A stretch of DNA of 64,000 nt, taken from positions 86,814,616-86,878,615 of the forward strand of contig CM071924.1 in the NCBI GenBank assembly GCA_016081115.2. Reading direction: 5' to 3'. This DNA is from Rehmannia glutinosa (Eukaryota; Streptophyta; Magnoliopsida; Lamiales; Orobanchaceae). The notes beneath the pieces are model-generated. The model made no database searches and was not told the DNA's origin. It worked only from the letters and a program-made list of their open reading frames with translations. Each line of letters begins with the position of its first letter. The first letter of the stretch is position 1. A program made the translations under genes and the position numbers. Positions 1 through 12,598 of this stretch are shown here, piece by piece.

Positions 1-7
1 CATAGAT

Positions 8-136
8 TTACCCTACCAAGCTTCTCTCACATTCTTCCCTGGTTCTAGCAATGTCAACTTCTTCAAGCAGGATTTCATGTTGTTCCTCTGAGGTAAGCGT
101 AAAGTCTTTCAGTCTCTCAAGAAGATCTTTGTCCAT
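8..136 (-). pseudogene. LINE ORF1-like N-terminal stub (DUF4283-type), broken
   Basis: Read on the minus strand, an ATG at 136 opens a 42-codon frame rich in acidic residues (it begins MDKDLLERLKDF and ends ECERSLVG) and stops at 10-8. Plant LINE ORF1/DUF4283 proteins often start with a short acidic leader followed by a Leu-Val-Gly-Lys block. Here the codon after Leu-Val-Gly is TAA, so a nonsense change at the Lys is the simplest reading. The window ends 7 bases further on, so nothing downstream can be checked. It could instead be an unrelated short ORF or the first exon of a gene lying off the left edge. Family assignment rests on pattern memory only. Confidence 0.3.
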
Positions 137-1163
137 TGAATCCAGAAATCTCAGCCGTCGATACAACCTCAGTGAGACTCAGATCTCGCCATCGGTAGAT
201 TAGGAGAAGATAAAGGGCCACACAAAGGGAATAAAAAAGATTAAAGGCAAGTACAAATAGAAAAAAACGAAATTGTGGGGGAAGACCAAGATGCAGTAAA
301 TGAGATGGATAGTTAGGTGAAATACAAAAGGAAAAACCAGATTAATAAATGTAAAGGAAATTTTAATGCTCTTATGATTTATTCAAAAGATTTGCTCTTT
401 TTGAATTTGAACAAGGTCTATTACGACAAAAATCATGGCAGATCCCATGAAACAAGCCCCTAAAGTGGACACTTGTCTCATAAAAGCTTAATAATAGTGG
501 AATCTTCATTCATGGTGAACAGGGGGACGGCGGCTGAGTAAGGATGACACAAGAGAAGAAAAGGAAAGGGAAAAGCAAAGGAAAGAAAAGAACTAGGGTT
601 CTCTCTAGAGAGAAAATTCCCACTCCACTCAAAAGGAGACTACACATCAACTACCTTCCCAAGTCCACGATTACGCAGCAAAGCTTTCCTGAGCTCAAAG
701 GTTTCCCATTACTTCATTTATGTTCTCTGATTTCCAATCAAAGGACTACAAAAATCACACAATCACATAAATGCAAGTCTCCATGTCGTAGCAATTCGAA
801 GTAACAAAAAGTTAACACACTCAAAAATTAATGACAAAACAAAATTTCTTAGAACATTCTTTTTTCCTATGGTAAATTGTCAACTAAAACACAACTAAAA
901 ATCAAATATGGATCACATTCATATTCTGGAAGTCATCTATTCTCAATAAAAAGCATCAAAAAGATAAGGGGGGAAAAAAAGAGTCGAAATAATACAATGG
1001 CTCGTCAAAATGTAAACTACATCTCTAGATTTACCATCATCCAACAGGCTTGACAACTACCCCATCCATGCATATAAAACCTCATGGTATTGGTCCATAT
1101 GTTACAGCCGGCCTACAGATAAGGTTACACAGCAAAACTGATTAAGATTTTGCCTTTGCCTCG
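137..1163. other. 3' flank and probable 3'UTR of the PRP39 gene
   Basis: No convincing gene is visible here. The part next to 1163 should hold the 3'UTR of the minus-strand PRP39 gene. The short ORF at 544-804 is Lys/Arg-rich low-complexity sequence without family resemblance. The polyadenylation site cannot be placed by eye. Confidence 0.4.
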
Positions 1164-3633
1164 TCAGTAGTAACTGGAGTAATATGTAGCAGGAGCAGCA
1201 GCAGCAGCAGCAGGCTGCTGGGCCGGAGTCAGAGTTGCAGCCATTGCTGGCTGCGCATAAGCCTGCTGGGGGTAAGCCTGCATAAATTACGAAGGAATAA
1301 AAGAAATAATTAATTTCACTACAAAACGAGTAAATAAGATTTGCAAGAACAGGCTAGAACTACTATAACCATGAGATTGCTGATTGTGTGCATGTAAGAA
1401 TCTTGTGTAAAGAGAATTAATAACATTTACATCTTTAAATGACCAACTTAAAATATTATAACAATATATATATATATATATATATATCACGCTATTGCAG
1501 CTTGAGGCCAAAGCTAACAAACATACAAATCATAAAAGATATCTGCAATAGAAAATGTCATTCCGGGAATAAGTATTTCAGCAGAACTTCAAATCCTCAC
1601 CCAAACACGTTTCAACTATCCACACATTCCCATGCACGAAAGTCGAAACCCCAAAATGCATATCCAGAAAATAATTTAAAAAAAATAGAAAAATATAAAA
1701 ATAGACTTCAATCACCGGCTACAAACGTGAGGTAAACAACAATGCAAGAGCCACGGATTCAATCCTTAGTTACAACTATGAGGCAAATCAATTGCATATA
1801 CAGGAAATGTATATTGATTTCAACAATATCACAAGTTAAAGTTACAAAGCCAAAAACACCTAGATAATAAAACACTAAACTTAGTGTTACCTGTGCTGGG
1901 TAAGTCTGAGGATAAGTTCCATATGCGGCACTTTGAGGCACGGATGTGGGTACTTGTGGATGTGTGTAACTCGTTCCATAACTACCATATGCAGCCTAAA
2001 AAGACAAAGCAAAATAGTAACATATCTCAAGGCCATTTAGCAACATATGGCAGCAGCCCACAGATAAAGCCTAACCTAAAGTAGTAAACAAGAGAAAGCC
2101 TAACCTAAAGTAGTAAACAAGAGAAAGCCAACGAATAACAGTCAACCCACCCCCAATAAAAAAGTTAAAAAGAACATTAAAGGACAGAAGTAAATAATAG
2201 ATAATGAACAATAAAAGACAAACATCCAAAATGACGTGTCAGACTGTCAGCAACCAGCACAAGAACATTACAAGCAAAAACAAAAAATACGTCAAAACGT
2301 GTTAATATGCACTTAAAAAAGAGGCTATTTGATACATAAGAAAATATAATGTAGCTTAAGGCAAGGAAATGCATAAAACAAGTATAAATGCTGATGACCA
2401 AATTCATGCATTACAGGTTCTAGACATCGCTCTAAAGTCAAACATTATTTCCAAGTTCAGACCTAAACAATGCTTCAGGTCCTTCGGCAGGCATCTGGAG
2501 AATTAATTCAATGTGATAGCAAACTGAAATGTCATCCATATAATGTAACTCACGATTTTCAAAAAAATGTCGATTTTTTAATGAGAACCAGTTCCTGCTA
2601 ACCCCAAAAAACAAAAGAGAACAATAAAAAAAAAAAACCTGTTGTGCATAATTCCACTGTTGTGCCTGAGTCTGTGAAGCTTGAGGCCAAGCTTGAGGCT
2701 GAGCACCATAACCAGCTGCCCACTGATTCTGCGTACTGGGATATGCACCCATCACTGAAGGAGCAGTCGATGGAATAAGTGATTTTGCAAGTTTGGTTCT
2801 ATCTGAAGCTAAATAATCCTCTGCATGACGCTTCTTCGACTCTAATGTACTTTTGTGGTGCAAGAACAATTTTGCATGCCGATAGTCAGCCTTCTTGATA
2901 GCCTGTGCATCTCCAAAGAGATCCAAAAACTGCATAATAGATTTGCTAACACGTAAGCCAAAAAATTTGTCTGCCGGTACAGAAGGAAGTATACATAGAT
3001 GCAAAAGCGAATCAACATCTCACTGATACAACATCCAAAAATAAACAGGAACCCCAAGGGCTTGAAGTAGCACAAAATCAAACTGCATCAGTAGACTCGA
3101 ACAAGAGATGGGCAAATAGGCCACTCAGAGAAAAAGGTACAAATATTGTCAATATACACAACCCATACGACAAGACATGCTAACGAGCTACGTCTTATAA
3201 CACACCTAATTGAGGAATGTATTAAGAAACATCATAGAATATATACAAGCAAAATGGCTAATGATCAAACAAACATGCATGAGTAAAAAAACAAAAAAAA
3301 GCCCAACACGCCAACAACTGAGTGACCAAGTTGACGATGGCTAAGTACAGCTAGAACCGTATTGTTAGTACAGCTTCCAAATTCAAAATAGCGATAAGAG
3401 GGTTGCTACAAGTGTCATTACCTCCAAGAAGATGCTTGATACTTCCTCTCTTTCATCAACACTTGCAACACTAGGATTTTCGGGATTCGGAACTATGAAT
3501 TTATCAACCAAGGAATCTAAATATTCTATTTGCTTCGGAAGTGATTGAATTGACTCTAAGTGGATCATTGCCTGCAATATTTCAAAATTCAAACATGTGA
3601 ATCCAAATGAATGCCACAGAAACTCTTTTTGTT

Positions 3634-3664
<31 letters not shown>

Positions 3665-6600
3665 CCTCTAAAAGGGGCTTCGACAATTGGGCACTCTCCA
3701 CACCTCGAACAAGAATCTCCCTTGCCTTTTCAGCATTGCCAGAAACCTTCCAACAAAAGTTTAACACACATGATGTCACACAAATTAAAAGAAACAATCT
3801 ATTCAGTTACACTGGCAACAACACAAGTCCTCAAGGAAGAACCTTCATTATCCCAAGATGAGAATAAAATGAGGGCGAGAAAATTCATATTAACAAGTTT
3901 CCATGGGGTGTTCAAGCTGTTGAAAAGAACAGCTGAGACAAAACACATGGATTTTTGAACTTAAAGGGGAAACCAGTCATCAAAAAGCAAACATATCAGA
4001 AAGTGAGTTTTGGCTCCAGAAGTACAGTGTTCCAAAAACTTCTATTTCGAATTTAAAATCACTTTCAGCATTCCAAAAACTAAAATAATTCCTTGAATAT
4101 AAGAAATAAACATAACAGAAAGCAGATCACAGTGAACAATTTAATCAAAACATAAGCACTACTAATATTTGAAAGAGGAATAGAATGCCAAGGTACACCA
4201 GCGAACTACATTTAAAGATATAAGGCATACCAAGAATATAAAACGTGAATACTGGGCGAACAACAACGGCAAAGTCTGTGATTGCTCCTTCCCTTTCTCA
4301 ATTGCAATTGCCTGCTCATATAAAGAACAAGCATCTTCCAAGTTTCCCTGTTGAACAAACGAAAACTACAGTTAAAGGTTGATGGAGACATTGTTAATTA
4401 GAATACAGAACAGCTTATTCGTGCAATCTTACAAGTCGGTGTTCCATGTTCGCGTGCTTGATTATCGCTTCTAGAAGCCCAGGTGAAATTCCAGTGTGCA
4501 CAAGTTGATAGGCAGCATGAGCTCCAGAAACGTCACCATGCTGCTCCTTAAATCGAGCAGCGAAAAGATGGATCTCTGGTTGCCTCTGTTCCAGCAGATG
4601 ATAATTAAACCACACAAAAACAAGTTTCACCCAGACACTCAGTCTAAACAATTGATTACAATATCATTCATAAACTCGAAGCAGGTAAATAGTGGAAAAA
4701 AGAGGCAAAAAAAATCTTCAAATAATTGTAATCTACCAGAAGCAGTCACATTTTGATTTCCATTTTAACCCAAGGCAATACTTTTGCCTCTTCTTTCTTA
4801 CATATTAACTAAAAGTTCAACTTCCAGGTAACAAATTAGCAACACAATGACTTAATCTCTCAGATTCCTATACTCCACTGGAAGCTTGAGTTTCAATTCC
4901 ACATTTCAATAAGCCTCACCTACACTATCCTTTCATGAAAAAATAATGCATGGATTTACTCACATAACCTTTGATACATCTGACAGAGCGAATAGGATAA
5001 TACCTCTTAAACAGACATGCACAAAATTAGAGTGGTACACGATCAGAGCATCAAGTACAGTACAATTAGGGGAGCAGATCAGTGTCAGTTAGCTACGAGC
5101 TCAAATGCAGACATAATAAAGTAAAATAAAAACAAAAAGTGAAGTAAAAAAATCATATACCTAACACTTTAAGCTTTTCATGACAAGGAAAATTCAACTA
5201 CGAACTGACCAATGAAAATGTTCTAGCATGCACCATTTCGTATTTGTCAATGGAATACCTGAAATGCATGCCTAGCTGCACTCCTAAATCATAGCACTAC
5301 TTGGGCAATGTTTGCAAGTTTCTAAACATAAAAGGACTAAACCTGGATCTCTTCAGATTTTCATGCAATCTATTAACAGAATATATTTTCATTGCATTTT
5401 TGCATTACAAACACGTACTTAGTTAGCAGCATATAACACCAGAGTTTCCTCGATCAAATTTTATATAAAGGAGACTTGAATCAGAGATCCATAATAAACC
5501 TCAATACCTTTACAAAGACTTGAGTAGCACGAGCAAGTGCATTTTCGGCAAGCTCCCTACTGCCACTAGCTTCCATGCACAAAACATACCGTATCCAGTA
5601 TTCAGGATACCTAGCACATGCTATCAGACATCTTTCATATAGCTTAACAACCTGAGAACACAGATAAAGTCACAAATCAACAAATTCAAATTCATCATTA
5701 TGTGAATGGAAAAAATAGCAAAAAGTACAGAGAAAAATGCACAAGGAATACTCCGCTGACGGAAAAGGGAGGCCCCTCAAGTATGAAGGAGGGACCCTCC
5801 TTGCCTGACAGATAGATGGTTAGGAAGATAAGAACACACCTGCATGCATAACATTGGAACTTTAAAAAATATATTGCCATACACATCATGAACCCAGAAT
5901 TTCGACTCACAAATGAGAGTTTGAAGTACTTAGCCTCATAGAAAGCAAATGGAAGGCCCATGCTTTAGTCCAAGTTCAATATCCCTTTATAAAAGATGCT
6001 TCTCCAACGGTTTAGCCAATAATGCATATGACGCGGCAGATATTACTTAACTGTAAATCAATGTATAACAAGGGCAACTAAAGCTACATGCCGAGATAAA
6101 TTAAAAAATGTCCGAAAGAAACAAACTCAGTTACCTTATTGAAGTCATCTCCACCTTCAATAAAATCAAGATAGTTATGCCAATTTTCAAGCTCTGCAAC
6201 ATTGAGGGGCCGCACATGAAAGTAGGGCCTCCTAATAGCTGTCTCAAAACCAATGATCTTAGAATCGAAGTCTTTTGCTTTCTTATATATCTCTTCTCTA
6301 ATGGCAATATACTTCTCCAACTCCTCAGCTTCTTTTAAGCTTGCATTTACAGTCTTAGTAGCACTAGGAGGAACCTCTCCCTCATTTTCTAGGCCCACAG
6401 CTTCAGAATTTGCAACAACTGCCGCAGCAGCTTCCTCAGTCGTCCGTAACTCAGACAGAGGCCGGCTGGCAACCAATTCCTTAAATCTGTAACAACAGAA
6501 ACAACAGCTAAAACCATCAGTCATGATGGGAAACCATAACATAAGCACAAACCTAAGTGTAACTTAATACCAACACGGGAAGAAAAAAAACAGAATATGG

Positions 6601-9181
6601 TCAGTGTTAAATGGAACGTGAGGCGCTTCTTCTCTCAACCAACGTAAGAAAGAGGAAAAATGAAAACAAATTAAGCGAAACACGATCAGCAAAAAACATT
6701 TAGTGACAATAGCAAAAAAGTGAAAGGCTCGTTGTTTTGGTTTTCAACTAATGAACAACTCGAGATAAAGCAATGCATTAATTATATGATGTTTGGAATG
6801 AATTCGCACTCTCCCCTATAGCCTGCTGAACAACAATAGTGTGAATCTCACTTCTTAACCACATTTAAGGAATCAGGACGAAAGAGGCAAGGGCAGAAGG
6901 AGATTGACTAATCAAATGTAAAGTAACATGTGATCTCACAGTCAAGAACTAATTGATTTAGCAATACGGATTATAAAGAAGTAAAAGTGTGAAATACAAA
7001 AAATTACCCTTCAAAATATCGATCCAGCTGCTGGTTTGGAATTTCCAACACCCTTGTGTAAATTGTGGCGACACGAGACCAATCTTGTTGTGAAATCTCG
7101 TACTCGAGGTATTTGTCCCAAAGTGGAAAGCACAAATAATCAGTTCCAACACATGCTAACGCTCTTTCAAAAAGCCTGAAAAGCAGAACGATAAAATACA
7201 GTTGTAACACTCAGTAAAGATGTAGTTACTCCATGGTCAACCACAAAAGCATAATGATGACTGGTGTTGAGGTGGAAGGAAAAATTCACTCAAAGAGCAC
7301 TTGAGAATTCTGAACTAACATATTATGCTGCATTTACCTTCCTCAAAAGAATCTTACACAGCTCGTCAGAGGAGAAGTCACACAGGCCATCTTAGCCTTA
7401 CTGGGCAACATCTTCAGGGCAGCAATTGTGTAATGAAGCACCTCATGTGCCATGGTTAAGAACAGCAAAAAATTCAAGAAGAATTACATTACTAATCCTA
7501 AGGAAAGTATAAGTGAAAGGGGTGATCAGGCCATGTTACCATTGAAACCTAAACACACTCGGCTACTAAATATGGTAGCCGACAGAGCAAGGGTTTGCAC
7601 ATCAGAATTTTTTATCTAATGTGCATCTCCTACAAACCTTTACACCTTATATACTTCAATAATCGCTGTTGCAGATGGCTGAAATCATGTTAGAGAGCAA
7701 CAAAAATCACTTCAACACCATAACATCAAGAAAATAATGAGACCACACAGGCTAAAAGAAAACAAAGTAACACGAAGGAAATTACCCTCTGATAGTGCTG
7801 GGATCTCCGTAAGTGCCGATAGCAAAAACACAGTAATGAAGCCACATGTCCACAGAGTAGGTCACTCCTTGAACTGCTCGTTCATAAACCTCTGCAACCT
7901 TGTCCATTGAGCTGAGGCGCGCCTCATGATCAGCATACTTCTTCCAGTAACCATAGCAAAGAGGAAATTCCGCTAAAAAAGTATCATAAACTTTTCGAAT
8001 TTTCAAAATGTTGCCCTGGAAATTGGGGGAGAAAATGAAAGAAGAAGAAGAAGAAACGACAAGTTAGTTCCAATAGCCATTGAATTAGATTTACATGCCC
8101 TAAACAGTTCTAAGAAGGCAGTCATGTAAAAGACAAGTATTGCAACAAGGTTCAATCTCCAAGTTTGTGCCATTGAAAAAACAAAACCAAATACAAGCCA
8201 AATTTTAATCCATCACGCGTACCTCTGACATTCTCTCTGTTTCTTCAATTAACGCAGTCCAGGCATCGAAGTCCAAAGAATTAGTCGTCACTATGCTCCA
8301 TAATCTTTCTTCTTCTGCACTAAGGCCTGCCATGTGAAGTTTCAACAAGTGAGCTGGTATTACCAGGGTAAAAACAGCTTTGTCACAACTCACATGCATG
8401 CATTAAAGAATTCCTCCCCAGTTTCCATTTGAACTAATTAAAACAATCGGTTATAACTTCTATTCTATTTCCATTTTTTCCTAGACCTTACTTACAATGC
8501 TCGTGTATAACATCTTTCTTCATGTGGTTACAAATTGTAAGGTATTTTCCAAACATCAGTATGGTTCCAAATAATAAGTAATCCATGGTAAGTAAAGGGT
8601 GTGTGACTTCAATTGGTTGACATGGTCAAACAACTAGTGCAGACCTTTTCAAGCGTGTCAAAAGTTAGGGAAAAGCAGTTCCTACTTCCTACCACCTTCA
8701 AAGTTTTCATATCACTCAACAGCCTATGCCACATAATTTTAGTTATTGAGAAACGCTACCCTCAATAAAAAAAAGTGTCTAAGAATCATAATTAAATACC
8801 AGAACCATCCAGAGGCTGATGCAAAGCAGCAGATCCAATACCATCAGCTGAAGCAACACCATTTTCAGTAATACCGGCAGTTGCTCCAACCCCTGCTTCA
8901 CTAACACCATTAACATTCAGTGAAGAATCATAACCACCAACTTGAGTTGAGTCCAGAGACGAGTTTGCAAGGCCAGCAAAATTTTCATTAGCCTCATATG
9001 CCAATACAGCAGGGGTTTCTTGCGTGGTAGTATTTACTGGTGTGGCATCGGGAGCAGGAGCAGAACTAGCCATGTTTTCCGTAGCTGGAGCAATGGAGCT
9101 ACCAGCATCAGAAGCAGCAGTGGCACTTGGATCATTATGTACAACAGATGTTTGTGCCGTTATGGTCTCACTGTCTCCCAT
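1164..9181 (-). CDS. PRP39: Pre-mRNA-processing factor 39 (PRP39), HAT-repeat U1 snRNP-associated splicing factor
   Basis: Coding exons on the minus strand, 5' to 3': 9181-8800, 8326-8223, 8015-7786, 7175-7008, 6486-6135, 5651-5508, 4585-4433, 4347-4231, 3746-3666, 3571-3422, 2929-2639, 1995-1891, 1277-1164. Every junction is GT-AG and the frame is kept, giving 2391 nt (796 aa plus TGA). Residues 1-128 are Ala/Ser/Thr-rich and disordered. Residues ~130-640 are helical HAT (half-a-TPR) repeats with the Trp/Tyr pattern of the family, for example WKKYADHEARL and LWDKYLEYEISQQDW. Residues ~665-796 are Gln/Ala/Tyr/Pro-rich with a poly-Ala run from a GCN repeat (1197-1221), ending ATYYSSYY. PRP39 proteins are U1 snRNP-associated and act in 5' splice-site recognition in the nucleus; the plant orthologue PRP39a affects flowering time. 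Length and exon count fit that family. No exon is broken. The ATG at 9181-9179 is the first in the exon. Confidence 0.93.
1464..1487. repeat. (AT)n microsatellite in a PRP39 intron
   Basis: Twelve AT dinucleotides lie in the last intron of the PRP39 gene (1278-1890). Confidence 0.95.
3638..3664. repeat. (GA)n microsatellite abutting a PRP39 5' splice site
   Basis: A perfect GA run on the plus strand reads as TC repeats on the transcript strand. It starts directly at the donor of the short intron 3572-3665, so the intron begins GTCTCTCTC. Confidence 0.95.
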
Positions 9182-10067
9182 AACAACAATTGGGTGCCTA
9201 CCAAGAACTGCATAAATTACAAGCAGCTATGATTAAAAGAATTAATATCCAGCAGATAACTTTTAAAAGTTGGGTAGAAGATTAAATGCATGACCAAATA
9301 CTAATACAATCACATGGATATTTCTCTATTGGCCAACGTAAATCAATAGTTACCAATTGCAGAACATCACAGCTTGAGGTTGTTTACTACGGAATAAATA
9401 AATTTCTGAGAAGATGGTGAGGAAGGTCAACTGAAGTTAAACTTTAATTTTGCAAAATACCTAGGCATTCTTACACAAAAGTAAACAATCATTAGTAACT
9501 AAACACACAATTGTAATCCCAAATAGGTTATGTCACTAACTTATGCATTTGGCTAATTAACTACTGACAGGCAGAGGTAGGATAAGACCACAAATATTCA
9601 CCACCACTAAACAGAATTGCTCAATAGATCCCTTACTGGTATACGAAACAAAGTGAACTTCAATGTTTACACTAGCCCTGGCCCAAGAAGCAAAATGTCT
9701 TGCTTATTCTCTTAGCTTGCAAAATTGTGTTTACCAACAAAATCCTAAAAAGATGGCCTCAAATTCAACTCAGTTCACTCACAAAAAAAACATAAAGTAG
9801 AATGCCATAGAACCAGTAAATTACAAACAAACTACATAATTTGAGTTTAGCGGTATAAAACCCTAGGCCACATAATCGCCACAACAAAAGCACAAACGCC
9901 AGAAACATAAAGCTCAACCAATAAACAGTAAAAGTAACTAAAATAAAAGGGAAAAAAATACCGACGCTATTTACATAAACTGCCCACATTATTGCAATAT
10001 GGAACTACGCACGAGCCAGTCCATCATGGATAAAATGAAGAATGAAGAACGGATAAGTATCACACAC

Positions 10068-10200
10068 CTTAAACGGGAGAGGCGACGATTAATCGACGAA
10101 ATTTTCAGAGGGAAACTGTGATTAATCTCTCTCCTTGAGAAGAGGTTTTCGTATTGGAGGGTTTTACTCGACGAGAAGAAAGAGAAAAGGGATAGAAAAG
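10068..10200 (-). other. 5'UTR exon of PRP39 (upper boundary approximate)
   Basis: On the minus strand the sequence reading CTCCCGTTTAAG is followed by GTGTGTG, a good donor at 10067-10066. The matching acceptor (TTTATGCAG) lies at 9210-9208, 26 bases before the start codon, implying an 860 bp leader intron (9208-10067). The leader is pyrimidine/purine-patchy as in plant leaders. The transcription start is guessed from where the AT content changes. Confidence 0.45.
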
Positions 10201-10393
10201 GGGAACAAAATTAGGGCTTTATTTGTATAATCGGAAGCGGCTATACGCCAAAGTACAAAGACTTGTTATGGACTGTGGTGTGGATGGATATGGCTGCATA
10301 ATGGGCCATTGTGCATCAACTTCCGGATATGCTAGATGGGCTTATCCAGGTGGCCCGATTAGACTTTTATATAGGTACGACTGGACAACATAA

Positions 10394-10793
10394 GGGTGCG
10401 ACTGAATATGCTTTCATTTTGAAAAAAAAAAATTTCGCTACAGAATAGTGAAAAAAAATCTGATGAAAGTTTTTGAAAATTTTTTAGAGTGTGATTGGAT
10501 ATGTAATGGTGAAAGTTGATTTGATTTAAAAATAGTAAAATAATGATTGGATGTGATTGGTAGTTAGAAATATGTTAGTGAGCGAATAGTGAAATTTGTG
10601 GGAGAATGTGTAATAATGATTAGTTTTTTGTGAAAAAATGTGTAGATGTGATTGGTGTAAGAAAAAATGAGAAAAAACTGAAAGTGAGAGAATAATATAT
10701 TTTCTAAAAATTTTCATAAACAATCACATGTTTGGTCAAAAACAATTCTCCAACGGGACGAAAATGAAATATCGCTCATATCCAATCACAGCC
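10394..10793. mobile_element. MITE, PIF/Harbinger-like
   Basis: The ends are inverted repeats: left GGGTGCGACTGAATATG, and the reverse complement of the right end GGCTGTGATTGGATATG. The flanks are TAA on the left and TTA (or, shifted by one base, TAA) on the right, fitting the 3 bp TWA target duplication of PIF/Harbinger elements. The interior is AT-rich, repeats the words GTGATTGG and AATAGTGA, and has no ORF of note. Confidence 0.65.
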
Positions 10794-11581
10794 TTAAGTT
10801 TTAACCAATCAACTCAAATCAAAATCGAATTTTATAGTACATATCATGGGGAGTGGGGAGGGAGTAAATAACAAAAACTATGGGATGTATGGATGTATTT
10901 CCAAGTCCAATTTCCAATTTCTAGTGTTGGAAAATGAATTTCAAACTTTATTCATTTCCGTGTGAAAAATAAAAATATGTTTGGTTTGTTGCCTGATTTT
11001 CTATAAAAATCTGTTAAATTATGGTATGATATAGGTTTAGAAATGAAAATATGTTTGGTTACATTTTGAATGGTATTTTTCACATAGATTTAAGTGATTG
11101 TAATGAAAAATTATTTGGATGAATTTTTTCAACTTGCATTTTCGATTTCACTTTTTAAGTATAAAACTATTTTTTGTGGGTCTTTTTGATGTACTTAAAA
11201 ATGACAGTATGCAAATTCACTTCTTTGAGTATAAACCTATTTTTTATTGTGGGTCCTTTTTAAGTTCAAATGAAGGTAGTTAAATGACCCATCCCAAGTA
11301 ATAATTTGGCTCTCCCACACAGACATAAAAAAAAAAACTCATGTATTGACACTGAAAGACAATCAAAATAAAATTCATTAAAAAAAATTAGTGCTTGCGT
11401 AACAGACAAGAAGCCAAATGTAAACATACAAAACATCAAAATAATACTTCCATCCATTTGATGTCATAGGTCTAACGTTGGGTAAAATATGCAATTATTC
11501 TCCCAAAATTATAAAATAGGCATAATTTACCATCCTACATAAAAAAACAACAATAGTACATAGTTATAGGACAAGCAAACT

Positions 11582-12598
11582 CATTTACGGACATGGCCCT
11601 GGAGAATAAGCAATTGAATTCTCACTTGTAGTTGTAGATGGTTGGCTACGTCGTATGCGTCGGCCACCATATACCGAGGTGGAAGTTGATGCATGGTTCC
11701 CAACACGTGATTTCTTATCTTCAAGCGAATCTTCAAGATTGATAATAGGAGAAACACGAGGTGCAAGATGTCTATCTCGTTCCCATATGAGCGAACTTTG
11801 CTCTCGTTGTGGTCTTGTAGTTGCACGTTGTCTAGAAGATGATAATTCTCATTTGAGTGCTCGGTTGAGATGTATGAAATTACTATGATACTTGTGGATC
11901 TTTCTCCACTTGCAGATTGAAAAAAGGTGCTCCTGGATGGCACGCATAGGTAGGAGTCCATTTGTCTGGAAGACGTCCTCATCGTCATTGCAAAATATCA
12001 ATTTCAACTCATCCCAATCATCTGGTAGCTCATGGAAGAATTGTTCCGCATCTGAATAAGCCTAGAGAAAGTAAAAGAATAATTCCATAACTAAGTTGGC
12101 ATACTTAATCTAGTATACATGTGTCCAATGAATTGTGATAACTTTTTTCATGCTTAATATATGTTCAAGAAGTTAAATGTTACATGTCGCATTCGTTCCC
12201 TTTCCACTTTAGGCACATACACAACATTTATGCGGCATCAAATGTTACACCTGGCGCAGCCATAATTGCTGAGCAGACTTCAAAACATCATTTAACCTCC
12301 TTATATTTGTATCTTAACAACTTAATAGAATAAAAGCACCCATCCACTCTTCCACCATCTGTTTCACATTTAACAAAGCCCACTCAACACGTCGTGGAGT
12401 GTCCAACTGATAAGTGCACCTCTCCACCATCAAACCGCATTTAAACCACCCATATTGATTCAGACCCTGTTCCGAGTAACCACGTGACATTGGCACGGCA
12501 TTTGTATTATCCCCAAGCCCATAAGTCATTTTGCCCAAGCAGAAAAACATGAATCTTATCAAAAGCTCATTTATGAAGGCATCAAACAAAACAACCAC
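11582..12598 (-). pseudogene. Unidentified coding-like segment inside the PIF/Harbinger element
   Basis: Two stretches on the minus strand look protein-coding but are not recognised. One (12598-12314, possibly on to 12250) includes MSRGYSEQGLNQYGWF and MVEEWMG. The other opens after a plausible acceptor (TTTCTCTAG, near 12062), runs through PDDWDELKLIFCNDDEDVF to a TGA, then continues in the same frame through a Ser/Arg-rich tail that stops near 11582. Composition, codon-like periodicity and splice-like borders suggest a real gene or gene fragment. It may be a third transposon gene, the 3' part of one of the two known genes, or a captured host fragment. Only the two-gene layout is established for PIF elements. 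Confidence 0.35.

Noticed and set aside
544..804. 86-codon plus-strand ORF with Lys/Arg-rich start
   Set aside because: Low-complexity A/G-rich DNA downstream of PRP39; no family resemblance or gene context.
1287..1735. Overlapping ORFs on both strands around an AT microsatellite
   Set aside because: They lie in a PRP39 intron and read through simple repeats.
2842..3081. 79-codon minus-strand ORF
   Set aside because: Overlaps the true exon 2639-2929 in another frame.
3607..3958. Two plus-strand ORFs with Arg-Glu repeats
   Set aside because: Antisense reading of PRP39 exon and a GA microsatellite.
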